64,000 nt of DNA from Mitsuaria sp. 7 (GCF_001653795.1 NZ_CP011514.1:4482279-4546278); one strand, 5' to 3'. Shown: positions 10,391 to 20,285, numbered from the stretch's first letter. Notes: a model not told the origin generated them from the letters alone. Numbers and translations: made by a program.

Positions 10391-11068
10391 TCACTTGTTG
10401 AAGCAGTTGCCCATCATCGCGGGCGCGTCCTTCAAGCGGTCGTCGGTCGGGTTCATCGCGGCGACGCGGTTTTCATAAACCCGCGTGCATTTGCTGCCCT
10501 GACGGATCACCTTGGAGCCCGAGCCGCTGGTCGACACGCTCGACACGATGGGCAGCGTACCGGCGGCGTCGGCGATCGCCGACTCGACGGTGCGCGACGC
10601 GCTGTGCGAGCGCTCGTCGTTGCGGATCTGCTCGGCCATGCGCACCCAGGGATCGGAAGCAGGACCGGCCTTCGGCAGCGCGAGGTTGAGCGTCGTGCGG
10701 CCGTTGCCGAGCGGCGCTGAAGCGCCCGAGGCGGGCTGGGCCGCCGCCGTCACGGTCTGAATCGAGGTTGACGGCGAGGGCGCGGTGATGGCCACCTCAG
10801 GCGGCGCCACCAGGATGGCCGTCGGCACTCGCGGCATGTCGGGCCGGCGTCGTTCGAGCTCGGGTCGGGGCACAGGCAGCGCCTCGCGACTCATCGGCAA
10901 CGGCAGTAGCCGCACCTCGGTCAATCGAGGCCCCTCGGCGGTCGTGCGACGCCGCCAGCCATGATCCATCCACAGCATCGACAGGAACACGGCCTGCACC
11001 AGCAACGCCGCCCCCAACCCGATCCATCGTCGCCTGCGCGCGGACCCCTCCCAATGCGCCACCGTCAT
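10391..11068 (-). CDS. membrane-anchored proline-rich protein of unknown function
   Basis: I do not recognise a named family. The 225-residue product has an N-terminal cytoplasmic arginine cluster (ARRRR) and one membrane helix at about residues 15-34 (IGLGAALLVQAVFLSMLW). A proline-rich periplasmic segment with a TEVRLLPLP element follows. The C-terminal part carries a cysteine pair (KCTRVYE and MMGNCFNK). The layout recalls TonB-like or secretion-linked anchor proteins, but the TonB C-terminal fold is absent. It is convergent with the AraC genes and lies downstream of the SDR on the same strand. Confidence 0.7.
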   Translation of the reverse strand: MTVAHWEGSARRRRWIGLGAALLVQAVFLSMLWMDHGWRRRTTAEGPRLTEVRLLPLPMSREALPVPRPELERRRPDMPRVPTAILVAPPEVAITAPSPSTSIQTVTAAAQPASGASAPLGNGRTTLNLALPKAGPASDPWVRMAEQIRNDERSHSASRTVESAIADAAGTLPIVSSVSTSGSGSKVIRQGSKCTRVYENRVAAMNPTDDRLKDAPAMMGNCFNK

Positions 11069-11165
11069 GACGGCGTGCCGCGTTCCTCCATCGCGCCCTC
11101 CCCGGCGGACATGTCCCGGGGCGGGATGGTATCCGCCCCCCGTGACCGCTGCCGGAGGTCAGTTC

Positions 11166-11215
11166 AACTCAACTCAACTCAACTCAACTCGACTCGACTC
11201 GACTCGACTCGACGC
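11166..11215. repeat. pentanucleotide tandem repeat (AACTC)5(GACTC)4
   Basis: Five copies of AACTC run directly into four copies of GACTC plus a partial unit. The tract starts four bases downstream of the SDR stop codon at 11219-11221. It is a microsatellite that could change length by slippage. It lies outside coding sequence on the chosen annotation. Confidence 0.95.
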
Positions 11216-11218
11216 CCC

Positions 11219-12058
11219 TCAGACGTCGTCGCGATCGAGCGAGGCCGACAAGCCCGCGTGCGCTTCCACTTCCGCCATCCGCTGACCGAAGGTCTCGCGC
11301 GCCATGCCCAGCGCGTCCGACCCCGCCACGAAATGCAGCGGCGGCGACGGCATCGCGGCCAGCTCGATGAAGGCCCGGCCCAGCTTCGCCGGATCGCCGG
11401 GCTGCTGGTGGTTGTAGGCCTCGTAGGTGGAGAGCGGCGGCGTGGGCAGCGTCGCGTAATCCGCGATCGACTGCGACCCGTACCGGACCGAACTGGCGTC
11501 CAGGAAGTCGGTGCGGAAGAAGCCCGGCTCGACCACCGTCACGCGGATGTTGAAGCCGGCGAGCTCGGGGGCCAGCGACGCGGTGAAGCCGTCGACGGCG
11601 AACTTCGTCGCGCAATACACCGTCGCGCCGTCGAAGCCGCGGAAGCCGCCGACCGACGCGATGTTCAGGATGTGCCCGTCGCGCTGGCGGCGCATGACCG
11701 GCAGCACCGCGCGGGTGACATGCATCAGGCCGAAGACGTTGGTGGCGAACTGACGTTCGATGTCCGCCGCGCTGATCTCCTCGAAGAGGCCGAGCTGTCC
11801 GTAGCCCGCGTTGTTGACCAGCACGTCGATGCGGCCGAAGCGCGCGACGGCCTGTTCGACCGCATGGGCGGCGTCCGCCTCGCGGCTGACGTCCAGCGGG
11901 AGGCAGAGGACCGCCTCGCCATGGTCCGCGTAGGCCGTCTTCAGCGCGTCGACGTTGCGGCCGGTGGCGACGACGCGGTCGCCGGCGGCCAGCGCCGCCC
12001 GGGCGATCTCGAGACCGAAACCGCGGTTGGCGCCAGTGATGAACCAGATCTTGCTCAT
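11219..12058 (-). CDS. SDR family NAD(P)-dependent oxidoreductase
   Basis: This classical short-chain dehydrogenase has 279 residues. The cofactor-binding glycine motif is TGANRGFG at 8-15, followed by NNAGYG near 87. The catalytic serine lies in IASVGG and the YxxxK pair in YCATK near residue 155. It resembles bacterial oxidoreductases annotated as ketoacyl- or retinol-type SDRs; the substrate is unknown. It is unusual in being bracketed by short tandem repeats: a decamer array just upstream of the start (12071-12104) and a pentamer array four bases after the stop. Confidence 0.9.
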   Translation of the reverse strand: MSKIWFITGANRGFGLEIARAALAAGDRVVATGRNVDALKTAYADHGEAVLCLPLDVSREADAAHAVEQAVARFGRIDVLVNNAGYGQLGLFEEISAADIERQFATNVFGLMHVTRAVLPVMRRQRDGHILNIASVGGFRGFDGATVYCATKFAVDGFTASLAPELAGFNIRVTVVEPGFFRTDFLDASSVRYGSQSIADYATLPTPPLSTYEAYNHQQPGDPAKLGRAFIELAAMPSPPLHFVAGSDALGMARETFGQRMAEVEAHAGLSASLDRDDV

Positions 12059-12070
12059 GGGATTCCGTCC

Positions 12071-12104
12071 TTCAGGGGGGTTCAGGGGGTTCAGGGGATC
12101 AGGG
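12071..12104. repeat. short tandem repeat upstream of the SDR start
   Basis: TTCAGGGGGG, TTCAGGGGG and TTCAGGGGA are consecutive, followed by a degenerate TCAGGG. On the minus strand the array lies just upstream of the SDR ribosome-binding region (GAAGGA). Length changes could therefore alter expression. Confidence 0.8.
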
Positions 12105-12569
12105 CCGGACGGCAGCGGGTGCCGGGGCCGGTGGGGGGACGGATGAATCCTAGGAACGGGGCGGCGATCGCACGTGCCCGTTCCGGCGTGGCGCTTGCAC
12201 GATCCGACAAAGGCGGCACTTGCGCTCCTCCCAACACCCGGGGTCGCGGGAGATGCAGGAATCCGGCGCTTGGGCTACAATCGCCGCTTGACTCGCACAA
12301 GACCACCCTCTTCAGGTCTTCTTCTGCAGCCCCTCCGGTCCCTCCCAGGGACACTTCTGCGAGCGGCTCGCACCAGCATCACCCCCCGGTTCGTGCGCTT
12401 GAGCGTTTCTGGTTTCGGCCTGCCTGTTCGCCATTCGGCTGATCGGCATCAGAAGCCACTTTCCGTGCCCCTTCTGTTCGTATCATCGAATTGGAGTGGT
12501 ACACCTTCCCACACCGCGCCAAGACGGTTGCTTATTGCGATTGCCTGTCAAGGCGCACACCTCAAAATA
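12105..12569 (+). other. non-coding stretch: probable promoter and long leader
   Basis: I find no convincing gene in these 465 bases. TACAAT at 12276-12281, within the GGGCTACAATCGCCGC context often seen in Burkholderiales promoters, is a likely -10 box for the rightward genes. That would leave a leader of about 280 bases before the small gene at 12570 and nearly 600 before infA. The leader contains several pyrimidine-rich and GC-rich segments but no structure I can name. Confidence 0.5.
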
Positions 12570-12788
12570 ATGATGCATAACAAACGCATTGAGGTGGGGC
12601 GATTCCTTGTCTCACCGATGACCAAACCCCATGCCGACGGCGGATTCGCCGCGGCCGTCTCGATCCAGTCGGGACGCGGCATGGCCAGCATTGATCGTGT
12701 CATGCGATTCGTGCCGACCTTCGAGACCCGCCGCGCCGCGTTGCGCTATGCGGAGACCGAAGGCACCGCCTGGGCGCGCAGCCACTGA
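12570..12788 (+). CDS. small conserved-looking protein upstream of infA
   Basis: The frame encodes 72 residues from ATG at 12570, or 71 from the adjacent ATG at 12573. I do not recognise a named family. The product ([16 protein letters not shown], then [19 protein letters not shown]) has protein-like composition with a two-sheet-plus-helix look. Its end resembles small Burkholderiales proteins found next to cold-shock or infA genes; that is from memory. The ribosome-binding site is weak. It lies 85 bp upstream of infA on the same strand. Confidence 0.55.
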   Translation: MMHNKRIEVGRFLVSPMTKPHADGGFAAAVSIQSGRGMASIDRVMRFVPTFETRRAALRYAETEGTAWARSH

Positions 12789-12873
12789 GCCGCGCGCCGC
12801 TGATATCCAAGGCGAAGGCCTGCGGCAGACCGCGGCTGGCGCCGTTTTCATCTTCAAGAATGGAGCAAGCCGT

Positions 12874-13131
12874 ATGGCCAAGGAAGAACTGATCGAAATG
12901 CAGGGTGTCGTGAACGAAATCCTGCCGGACTCGCGCTTCCGCGTGACGCTGGAAAACGGCCATCAGGTCATCGCCTACACGGGCGGCAAGATGCGCAAGC
13001 ATCACATCCGCATCCTGGCCGGCGACGCCGTCTCCCTGGAAATGTCGCCGTACGACCTGACCAAGGGCCGGATCACCTTCCGTCACCTGCAGCGTTCGAA
13101 CCACTCGGGCCCGCCGCCGGTCCGTCGCTGA
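12874..13131 (+). CDS. infA: translation initiation factor IF-1 (probably the second copy)
   Basis: IF-1 binds the 30S A site during initiation. The 85-residue protein is a single S1/OB-fold domain with the family blocks [34 protein letters not shown] and [10 protein letters not shown]. The ATG at 12874 follows a GGAGCAAG ribosome-binding region. Ribosomal protein genes, which normally surround the main infA, are absent. The tail after [13 protein letters not shown] is longer than in the canonical copy. Burkholderiales often carry such a second infA. A long leader upstream might regulate it. Confidence 0.92.
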   Translation: MAKEELIEMQGVVNEILPDSRFRVTLENGHQVIAYTGGKMRKHHIRILAGDAVSLEMSPYDLTKGRITFRHLQRSNHSGPPPVRR

Positions 13132-13192
13132 CGCGCCTTGCCGCGGGAGGCTCCGGCCGCCCGCGGGAGCATCGCCAGCCCTGACCGACGCC

Positions 13193-13402
13193 ATGACCGA
13201 CGTTCAGTCCGATACCGCCGCCGCGCCGGCCTCTCCGGAGGCTGGCGACGATCCGATGCCCGTGCCGCCGCCGCAGCCGGACATCGATGCGTGCTGCGGC
13301 AACGGCTGCGACCCGTGCATCTTCGACTTGCACGATCTCGCGATGGACGCGTACCGACAGGCCCTGCGGGCCTGGAAGGTCCGGCATCCCGGGACGCCTT
13401 GA
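13193..13402 (+). CDS. oxidoreductase-like domain protein (small, cysteine-rich)
   Basis: The 69-residue protein has a disordered acidic/alanine-rich N-terminus. It then shows a CCGNGCDPCIFD block at about residues 39-50 with four cysteines, typical of the oxidoreductase-like protein family PF09791. The helix LAMDAYRQALRAWK follows. The function of this family is not established; metal binding by the cysteines is plausible. It lies 61 bp downstream of infA and is followed by a strong terminator, so it probably ends that transcript. Confidence 0.75.
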   Translation: MTDVQSDTAAAPASPEAGDDPMPVPPPQPDIDACCGNGCDPCIFDLHDLAMDAYRQALRAWKVRHPGTP

Positions 13403-13440
13403 GCGTCGACGGCCTGACGATTCTCCGAACCCCACCTGAA

Positions 13441-13466
13441 GGGCCGCCTCGCGCGGCCCTTTCCTT
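13441..13466 (+). terminator. rho-independent terminator
   Basis: The 19-base hairpin at 13441-13459 (GGGCCGC/GCGGCCC, loop CTCGC) is followed by TTTCCTTTT. It closes the infA transcript and is identical to the metK hairpin at 3803-3821. Confidence 0.85.
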
Positions 13467-13638
13467 TTGGCGAAAGCACCACCCCGTCCGCACCCCCGTC
13501 CGCCTCCGGAGAGTGTTTTCCTTTCGTGACGTTTTCGGGGACATCCCCCGATTCAGAACCCTCGACCGCTGGCCGACATCAAGGACAGGCGCCGTACTTG
13601 CCACAGCGGCGCGGTGATCCCGCCCTCCGGAGGTCTCG

Positions 13639-14121
13639 ATGTTCATGACCGGCCAGAACCATTTCCATGTCGCGCATTCCGACGCGCAGGCCAACTTGCG
13701 CTTCGCGCTGGCGCGGTTGAGCACCGATTGGCGGGGCCTCGATCCGTTCGGGCTGGAGATCCTGCTGCGTCATCTGCTGATGGCGGAGCACCGCTGCATG
13801 CCCCATCCCAGCGTGATGCGCGAGCGTCCCACCAACCGCTGGCTGCTGCCGCGCCTGCGTCGCCGGCGGATCGAGGTGGCGGAGCGCCTGGTCGCCGTCG
13901 GGGGCCGGGTCAGCCATGCGGCGCTGGCCCGCGTGCTGCCGCGCGGGCATGACTGGCCGGGCGTCTCGGCGCTGGTCGGCCGTCATGCGTGGGATCCGGT
14001 CGAGGGACGCCAGCCGCGCCCCCACCGCCCGGTCGTCGACGAGCCGAGCTACCCCCGCGCCAGCAGCAGCGCCCGGGCCACTTCCGCGAAGCCGTCGCCG
14101 CGCTCGGTCGCGGTGACGTAG
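13639..14121 (+). CDS. hypothetical protein, basic C-terminal half
   Basis: I do not recognise the family. The 160-residue frame starts at an ATG eight bases after a good GGAGG. The first 110 residues look like a real helical protein (NLRFALARLSTDWRGLDPFG, LLRHLLMAEHR), with an arginine-rich segment (RLRRRRIEVAERL). The last 24 residues overlap the HAD phosphatase on the opposite strand by 73 bases and are low complexity, so the true stop context may be recent. No signal peptide is seen. Confidence 0.55.
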   Translation: MFMTGQNHFHVAHSDAQANLRFALARLSTDWRGLDPFGLEILLRHLLMAEHRCMPHPSVMRERPTNRWLLPRLRRRRIEVAERLVAVGGRVSHAALARVLPRGHDWPGVSALVGRHAWDPVEGRQPRPHRPVVDEPSYPRASSSARATSAKPSPRSVAVT

Positions 14122-14840
14122 GCGGGCGGGTGATCCAGCATCGGCAGGAAACGCGCGATGTTGGCCACCCCCACCGAGAGCGGCATGCGCTCGAACATCA
14201 GCTGATCGTTCGTCGAGTCGCCGACATACACCCACTCGACCGGATCGAAGTCCAGGCCCGTCAGCCGCTTCACCGCCCACTGCGCGGCGGTCCACTTGCT
14301 GTGATCGCCGATCCAGCCGTTCACGTGGATCGAGCTGACCGTCGCCACCAGCCCGTGCGCGCGCATGCGGTCGCAGACCGCGGCGATCGCGTCGTCGTCC
14401 AGCGTCGTGAACTCGCTGTGGTCGACGGCGATGTCGGTCAACCGGCCGGCGCTGTCGCGCGCGAGCATGGCGCCGGGCACGGTCGCGACGATGTCGCGCG
14501 CGCAGGCCTGGAGTCGCGCGAAATTCGCCAGACGCGTGTCGTCGTCCTGGGCGAACTCGGTGGCGAGCCCGCCTCCCTCGCGGTGCAGCAATACCCCGCC
14601 GTTTTCCGCCACGATCCCCCGGACCGGCCACGCCATGGCGAAGGGCTCGCTCCAACCGGCGGGCCGTCCCGTGATCGCGATGACCGGTACGCCGGCCGCC
14701 TGCAGCCGCTGCAGCGCCTCCAGCGCGGCGGGCGCGATGGCGCCCTCCGCCGTCAGCGTGTCGTCGATGTCCGTCAGCACCCCGCGCAGGGGGAGCCAGG
14801 CCGCGCGGGGGCAGTCGCTGAGCGGGGGGATCGTTCGCAT
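14049..14840 (-). CDS. HAD superfamily hydrolase, subfamily IIB
   Basis: The product is a 263-residue phosphatase of the Cof/sucrose-phosphatase-like HAD branch. Motif I is TDIDDTLT near residue 23 and motif II is ITGRPAGW near 56. Motif III/IV is VYVGDSTND near 205, with two acidic residues available for magnesium. The start at 14840 (MRTIPPLSDCPRAAWL) is chosen because motif I follows directly. A longer frame would cross the ahcY promoter and riboswitch. The substrate is probably a sugar phosphate, but this is not resolved. It diverges from ahcY. Confidence 0.85.
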   Translation of the reverse strand: MRTIPPLSDCPRAAWLPLRGVLTDIDDTLTAEGAIAPAALEALQRLQAAGVPVIAITGRPAGWSEPFAMAWPVRGIVAENGGVLLHREGGGLATEFAQDDDTRLANFARLQACARDIVATVPGAMLARDSAGRLTDIAVDHSEFTTLDDDAIAAVCDRMRAHGLVATVSSIHVNGWIGDHSKWTAAQWAVKRLTGLDFDPVEWVYVGDSTNDQLMFERMPLSVGVANIARFLPMLDHPPAYVTATERGDGFAEVARALLLARG

Positions 14841-14897
14841 GGGGGGCGATTGTGGCCCCGGCCACAACGCTGTCATCGAGCGCCGGCTGAACTTGAC

Positions 14898-14903
14898 TAC
14901 AAT
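14898..14903 (+). promoter_or_regulatory. ahcY -10 box
   Basis: TACAAT lies about ten bases upstream of the first base of the SAH riboswitch, the spacing expected if transcription begins at the riboswitch. No strong -35 hexamer is visible. Confidence 0.6.
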
Positions 14904-14912
14904 CGCGCCCTG

Positions 14913-15006
14913 TTCCGAGGAGCGTTGCGACCTCCCATCCCATCGAGGCCAGGCTCGGAACCGCCGCGCGGCGACACGTCCGCGGCAATGGCAACCGCGC
15001 TCACCC
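14913..15006 (+). promoter_or_regulatory. S-adenosylhomocysteine (SAH) riboswitch
   Basis: The conserved SAH riboswitch elements are readable in order: CCGAGGAGCGTTGCGACC, then GCCAGGCTCGG, then CGCTCACCC at the 3' end. P1 pairs CCGAG (14915-14919) with CTCGG (14954-14958). The segment between 14960 and 14985 forms the variable arm. The element lies upstream of SAH hydrolase, the expected target. Known members turn expression on when SAH accumulates. Confidence 0.93.
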
Positions 15007-15111
15007 GTCGACCCTTCGCAGGCCGGGTGAGGACCGAGCGGCAAACGCCCTCTCCGCATCTCCCCGCCCCCTGATCGTTGGTGTCGACGGCCCTTCTTCG
15101 CAGGAGTCCGC

Positions 15112-16545
<1,434 letters not shown>

Positions 16546-16567
16546 TTGACTGACCCGAGACCCGACC

Positions 16568-17299
16568 ATGCGTGCTGACCAGCTGCTTCTCTCCCTCGGC
16601 CTGGCGCCCACGCGCTCGGCTGCCCAGCGGCTGATCGACGCGCGTGCGGTCGAGTGGGAAGGCCCCAAGGGCTGGACCGTCGTGCGCAAGTGCGGCGAGG
16701 ACCTGACCGAGACAACGCCCCTGCGCGTGACGGACGACGCCGAGCTGCGTTACGTCTCGCGCGGCGGGCTCAAGCTCGAAGGTGCGCTGGCCAAGGTCGG
16801 CTTGTCGGTGGCGGGCCTCACGGCGCTGGACATGGGCCAGAGCGCGGGCGGGTTCACCGACGTGCTGCTCAAGGCGGGTGCGACGCACGTGACCGGCATC
16901 GATGTCGGCCACAGCCAGCTGCATGAGACCTTGAAGGCGGATCCGCGCGTGACCGCCCATGAAGGCATGCACGTGAAGGACTACGTCCCCGCGGAACCCT
17001 TCGATCTGGTCGTGGGCGACCTGAGCTTCATCTCGATGATCGGCACGCTCAAGCACGTGGTCGGCTGGCTCAAGCCGCAAGGCCAGGCGCTGCTGCTGAT
17101 CAAGCCGCAGTACGAGCTGGGGCCGAAGGCCTTGAACAAGAACGGCATCGTCAAGGACAAGTCGCAATACGTCGTGCTCAAGGAGCAGGCCCTGGCGGCC
17201 GCCGAGAAGCGCGACCTCGTCGTCAAGGGCTGGTTCGAAAGCCCCGTGACCGGCGGCGACGGCAACACCGAATTCTTCATCTGGGTTCAGAAACCATGA
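16568..17299 (+). CDS. TlyA family rRNA methyltransferase
   Basis: The 243-residue protein has an N-terminal S4 RNA-binding domain (MRADQLLLSLGLAPTRSAAQ) and an FtsJ-like SAM-dependent methyltransferase domain. The SAM-binding motif is LDMGQSAGGFTDVLL, near residue 94, and VVGDLSFIS follows near 146. TlyA proteins 2'-O-methylate rRNA cytidines; many are annotated as hemolysin A. It sits between ahcY and metF and overlaps metF by four bases, so it shares the SAH-responsive transcript. That fits a SAM consumer, though whether the link is functional is an inference. Confidence 0.92.
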   Translation: MRADQLLLSLGLAPTRSAAQRLIDARAVEWEGPKGWTVVRKCGEDLTETTPLRVTDDAELRYVSRGGLKLEGALAKVGLSVAGLTALDMGQSAGGFTDVLLKAGATHVTGIDVGHSQLHETLKADPRVTAHEGMHVKDYVPAEPFDLVVGDLSFISMIGTLKHVVGWLKPQGQALLLIKPQYELGPKALNKNGIVKDKSQYVVLKEQALAAAEKRDLVVKGWFESPVTGGDGNTEFFIWVQKP

Positions 17300-18135
17300 C
17301 GACGCCCGTCAGCATCGAATTCTTTCCGCCCAACACACCCGTCGGCACCGAGAAGCTGAAGACCGTCGTGCAGGAGCTGCGCGCGGTGAATCCGCAGTAC
17401 TTCAGCGTCACCTACGGCGCGGGCGGCTCGACGCGCGAGAAGACGCTGTCGACCGTCGCCGACATCGCCTCATCGGGCTTCGATGCGGCGCCTCACCTGT
17501 CCTGCGTGGGCTCGACGCGCGAGAACATCGCCGAGATCCTGGCGACCTACCGCGACCAGAACATCCGGCGCGTCGTCGCGCTGCGCGGCGACCTGCCCAG
17601 CGGCACGGCGACGGCGGGCGAGTTCCGCTACGCGGCCGAGCTGGTGCGCTTCATCCGCGAGACGCAAGGCGCGGACTGGGACATCGAGGTCGCCGCCTAT
17701 CCCGAGTACCACCCGCAGCAGCGCTACGCGGCGCGCGACCTGCAGTTCTTCGCCGACAAGGTGCGCGCCGGCGCCAGCGGCGCGATCACGCAGTTCTTCT
17801 ACAACCCCGATGCCTACTTCCATTTCGTCGACGCGACGCGGGCGATGGGCGTGGAGGTGCCGATCGTGCCGGGCATCATGCCGATCAACAACTTCGCGCG
17901 CATCGCGCAGTTCGCGCAGCGCGACGGCATCGAGATCCCGCGCTGGGTCGCGCTGAAGATGGAAGGCTACATGGACGACGCCGCGTCGGTGCGCGCTTTC
18001 GGCCTGGACGTCGTCACGCGGCTGTGCGAGCGGCTGATCGCCGGCGGCGTGCCGGGGCTGCACTTCTACTCGCTCAACCAGAGCGCGCTCACGCTGGCGT
18101 TGTGCGAACGCCTCGGCCTCGCGGCCAAAGTTTGA
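17296..18135 (+). CDS. metF: methylenetetrahydrofolate reductase
   Basis: It reduces 5,10-methylene-THF to 5-methyl-THF for homocysteine remethylation. The 279-residue TIM-barrel protein has the family start SIEFFPPNTPVG and the catalytic/FAD region SVTYGAGGSTREKT. RRVVALRGDLP lies near residue 95. The ATG at 17296 overlaps the tlyA stop codon as ATGA. Its position behind ahcY couples homocysteine production to its remethylation. Confidence 0.97.
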   Translation: MTTPVSIEFFPPNTPVGTEKLKTVVQELRAVNPQYFSVTYGAGGSTREKTLSTVADIASSGFDAAPHLSCVGSTRENIAEILATYRDQNIRRVVALRGDLPSGTATAGEFRYAAELVRFIRETQGADWDIEVAAYPEYHPQQRYAARDLQFFADKVRAGASGAITQFFYNPDAYFHFVDATRAMGVEVPIVPGIMPINNFARIAQFAQRDGIEIPRWVALKMEGYMDDAASVRAFGLDVVTRLCERLIAGGVPGLHFYSLNQSALTLALCERLGLAAKV

Positions 18136-18264
18136 CAAGGCGCAAGCGCTCCGCGCCATCACCAGGAACCGCCCGAGTTCACCGCCGTTCCTTGTGAACG
18201 GTCAAGGTTCCCGGAGCGCGGCACGCGTTCAATCCCGGTCATCCCATCGACCAGGAGTGACCGC

Positions 18265-18906
18265 ATGTCCCGCACCCGCAACCCCGCCTTCTTCCGACCC
18301 TCGATCGCCGTCGGTGTCGCGCTCGCCGCGCTGGCCACCGCGATGGCGCCATCGGCCCACGCGCAGAACAGCCCCTGGGTGGTCCGCGCCCGCGCGGTGA
18401 ACATCGACCCGGCGGACAAGGACAGGACCGGCCTGGGTCTGTCGCTGAGCCGCAAGACGATCCCCGAGTTCGACTTCAGCTACTTCCTCGCGCCGAACTG
18501 GGCCGCCGAACTGATCCTGACGGTGCCGCAGCGCCACACGCTCTACAGCAACGGCACGCGCATCGGCTCGGTGAAGCACCTGCCGCCGACGCTGACGCTG
18601 CAGTACCACTTCAATCCGGAAGGCAGCTTCCGCCCGTACGTCGGCGCGGGGCTGAACTACACGAGCTTCTCGGGCGTGCACTTCGATCCAGCGGTACAGG
18701 CGGCGCTGGAACCGACCATCAAGAAGCACAGCCTCGGCTTGGCCGCACAGGCCGGCTTCGATGTGATGCTCAACCGGCAGTGGTCGATCAACGTCGACGT
18801 AAAGAAGATCCAGATGGACACCGAGGTCCGCTCCAAGGGAACGAGCGTCGGGAAGTTCAAGATCGATCCGCTGCTGGTGGGCGTGGGGGTGGGCTACCGG
18901 TTCTGA
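18265..18906 (+). CDS. OmpW family outer membrane protein
   Basis: The product is an eight-stranded outer-membrane beta-barrel of 213 residues. A Sec signal peptide ends at about residue 34 (MAPSAHAQ). The mature part has the OmpW pattern, with LTVPQRHTLYSNG, LQYHFNPEGSFRPYVGAG and a C-terminal GVGVGYRF ending in phenylalanine. OmpW proteins form narrow hydrophobic channels. A second OmpW gene lies at 35208. No operon partner is obvious, and the gene converges on pepQ. Confidence 0.92.
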   Translation: MSRTRNPAFFRPSIAVGVALAALATAMAPSAHAQNSPWVVRARAVNIDPADKDRTGLGLSLSRKTIPEFDFSYFLAPNWAAELILTVPQRHTLYSNGTRIGSVKHLPPTLTLQYHFNPEGSFRPYVGAGLNYTSFSGVHFDPAVQAALEPTIKKHSLGLAAQAGFDVMLNRQWSINVDVKKIQMDTEVRSKGTSVGKFKIDPLLVGVGVGYRF

Positions 18907-18926
18907 TCAGCCCGGCTCAGATCAAC

Positions 18927-20285
18927 TCAGATCAACGCCGCGAACGCATCCCGCGTCAGGTTCTCCGGCGCGCCCGTCTCGCGGCAGGCGACGTCGTCCT
19001 CGATGCGGACACCGCCGAAGGCGCTCAGGTGCTTCACCAGCGCCCAGTCCACGTTGGCCGCCGCGGGCGTCGCGCGCAGCTTGTCCAGCAGCATCGGGAT
19101 GAAGTACAGCCCCGGCTCGATCGTCACGACCATGCCGGGTTGCAGCACGCGCGTCAGGCGCAGGTACGGATGACCGTCCGGTTTGGCGATCGTGCCGCCG
19201 TCCTCACCGGCCATGAAGCCGCCGATGTCGTGGACCTGCAGGCCCAGCAGATGGCCGATGCCGTGCGGCAGGAAGGTCGAGGTCACGCCTTGCGCGAGCA
19301 TCGCCTCCTCGTCCATCTTCACGATGCCCAGCTGGCGCAACACGCCGGCGGTCTCGCGGTGCGAGGCCAGGTGGATGTCGCGGTAGTCGACACCGGCGCG
19401 CACGCGATCGACCAGCCGCAACTGGGCCGCTTCCATCGCATCGATCAGCGCCTGGAACGACGCGTCGCCGTTGCCGGTCGTGCGCGTGATGTCCGACGCG
19501 TAGCCGCAGCTGTGCGCGCCCGCGTCCACCAGCAGCGACAGCGATTGCGCCGGCGCCTGCTGATCCTGGTACTGGTAATGCAGCACCGCAGCGTGCTCGT
19601 TGAGCGCGACGATGTTGCCGTAGGGCAGGTCGCGCTCGGCGAAGCCGCATGCGTCCAGATACGCGTTGTGGATGGCCGACTCGGACCGCCCCTCTCCGAA
19701 CGCGCGCTGCGACGCCAGATGCGCGGTCGCGCCCAGCGCCGATGCCTCGCGCAAACGCAGCAATTCGTAGCCCGTCTTCGCGGCGCGCGCGTAGTGCAGC
19801 GGGTTCAGCACCTCAGGCGGGTTGTTCGGGACGATGTCGCCCAGCGCCGCATCCGCTTCGCCGACGATCGCCAGCGTGCCCGGCACCTGCAGGTAGGGCA
19901 GCGCCTCCTCCGGCTTGCGGACGACGATCAGCTCGAAGTGGTCGACCCAGAAGCCGCTCGGCGCTTCAGGCGGCACGTGCCAGTAGTCCTCCGGCTGCAC
20001 GTAGACGAGACGCGGCTTGTGCCCCGGCCGGATCACCAGCCAGCTGTCCGGATGACGGATCAGCGGCACCCACAGCTTGAAGTGCGGGTTGGGCTGAAAC
20101 ACGTAGGGCCGGTCGTCGAGGAAGGCAAACTTCTCGATCCCCGAGGCGATCAGCAGCGCGTCGAAACCGCCGCGCTGCAGCGCGTGTTCGGTGCGGCGCT
20201 GCTGCTCCGCGAGGTGAGCTTTGTAGAGCTCGTTCAGGGCGTTGGAATCAACAGGACTCATGGCAGGGCTCGAGGCGGCATTCAT
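18927..20285 (-). CDS. pepQ: Xaa-Pro dipeptidase (M24B)
   Basis: It hydrolyses dipeptides with C-terminal proline in the cytoplasm. The 452-residue protein has a creatinase-like N-terminal domain and a pita-bread catalytic domain. The metal ligands can be seen: two aspartates in LLVDAGAHSCGYASDITRT, a histidine in LPHGIGH, and two glutamates in VTIEPGLYF and GVRIEDD. The ATG at 20285 overlaps the stop of the upstream cyclo-ligase gene as ATGA, so the two are coupled. An alternative start lies eight codons later. Confidence 0.93.
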   Translation of the reverse strand: MNAASSPAMSPVDSNALNELYKAHLAEQQRRTEHALQRGGFDALLIASGIEKFAFLDDRPYVFQPNPHFKLWVPLIRHPDSWLVIRPGHKPRLVYVQPEDYWHVPPEAPSGFWVDHFELIVVRKPEEALPYLQVPGTLAIVGEADAALGDIVPNNPPEVLNPLHYARAAKTGYELLRLREASALGATAHLASQRAFGEGRSESAIHNAYLDACGFAERDLPYGNIVALNEHAAVLHYQYQDQQAPAQSLSLLVDAGAHSCGYASDITRTTGNGDASFQALIDAMEAAQLRLVDRVRAGVDYRDIHLASHRETAGVLRQLGIVKMDEEAMLAQGVTSTFLPHGIGHLLGLQVHDIGGFMAGEDGGTIAKPDGHPYLRLTRVLQPGMVVTIEPGLYFIPMLLDKLRATPAAANVDWALVKHLSAFGGVRIEDDVACRETGAPENLTRDAFAALI

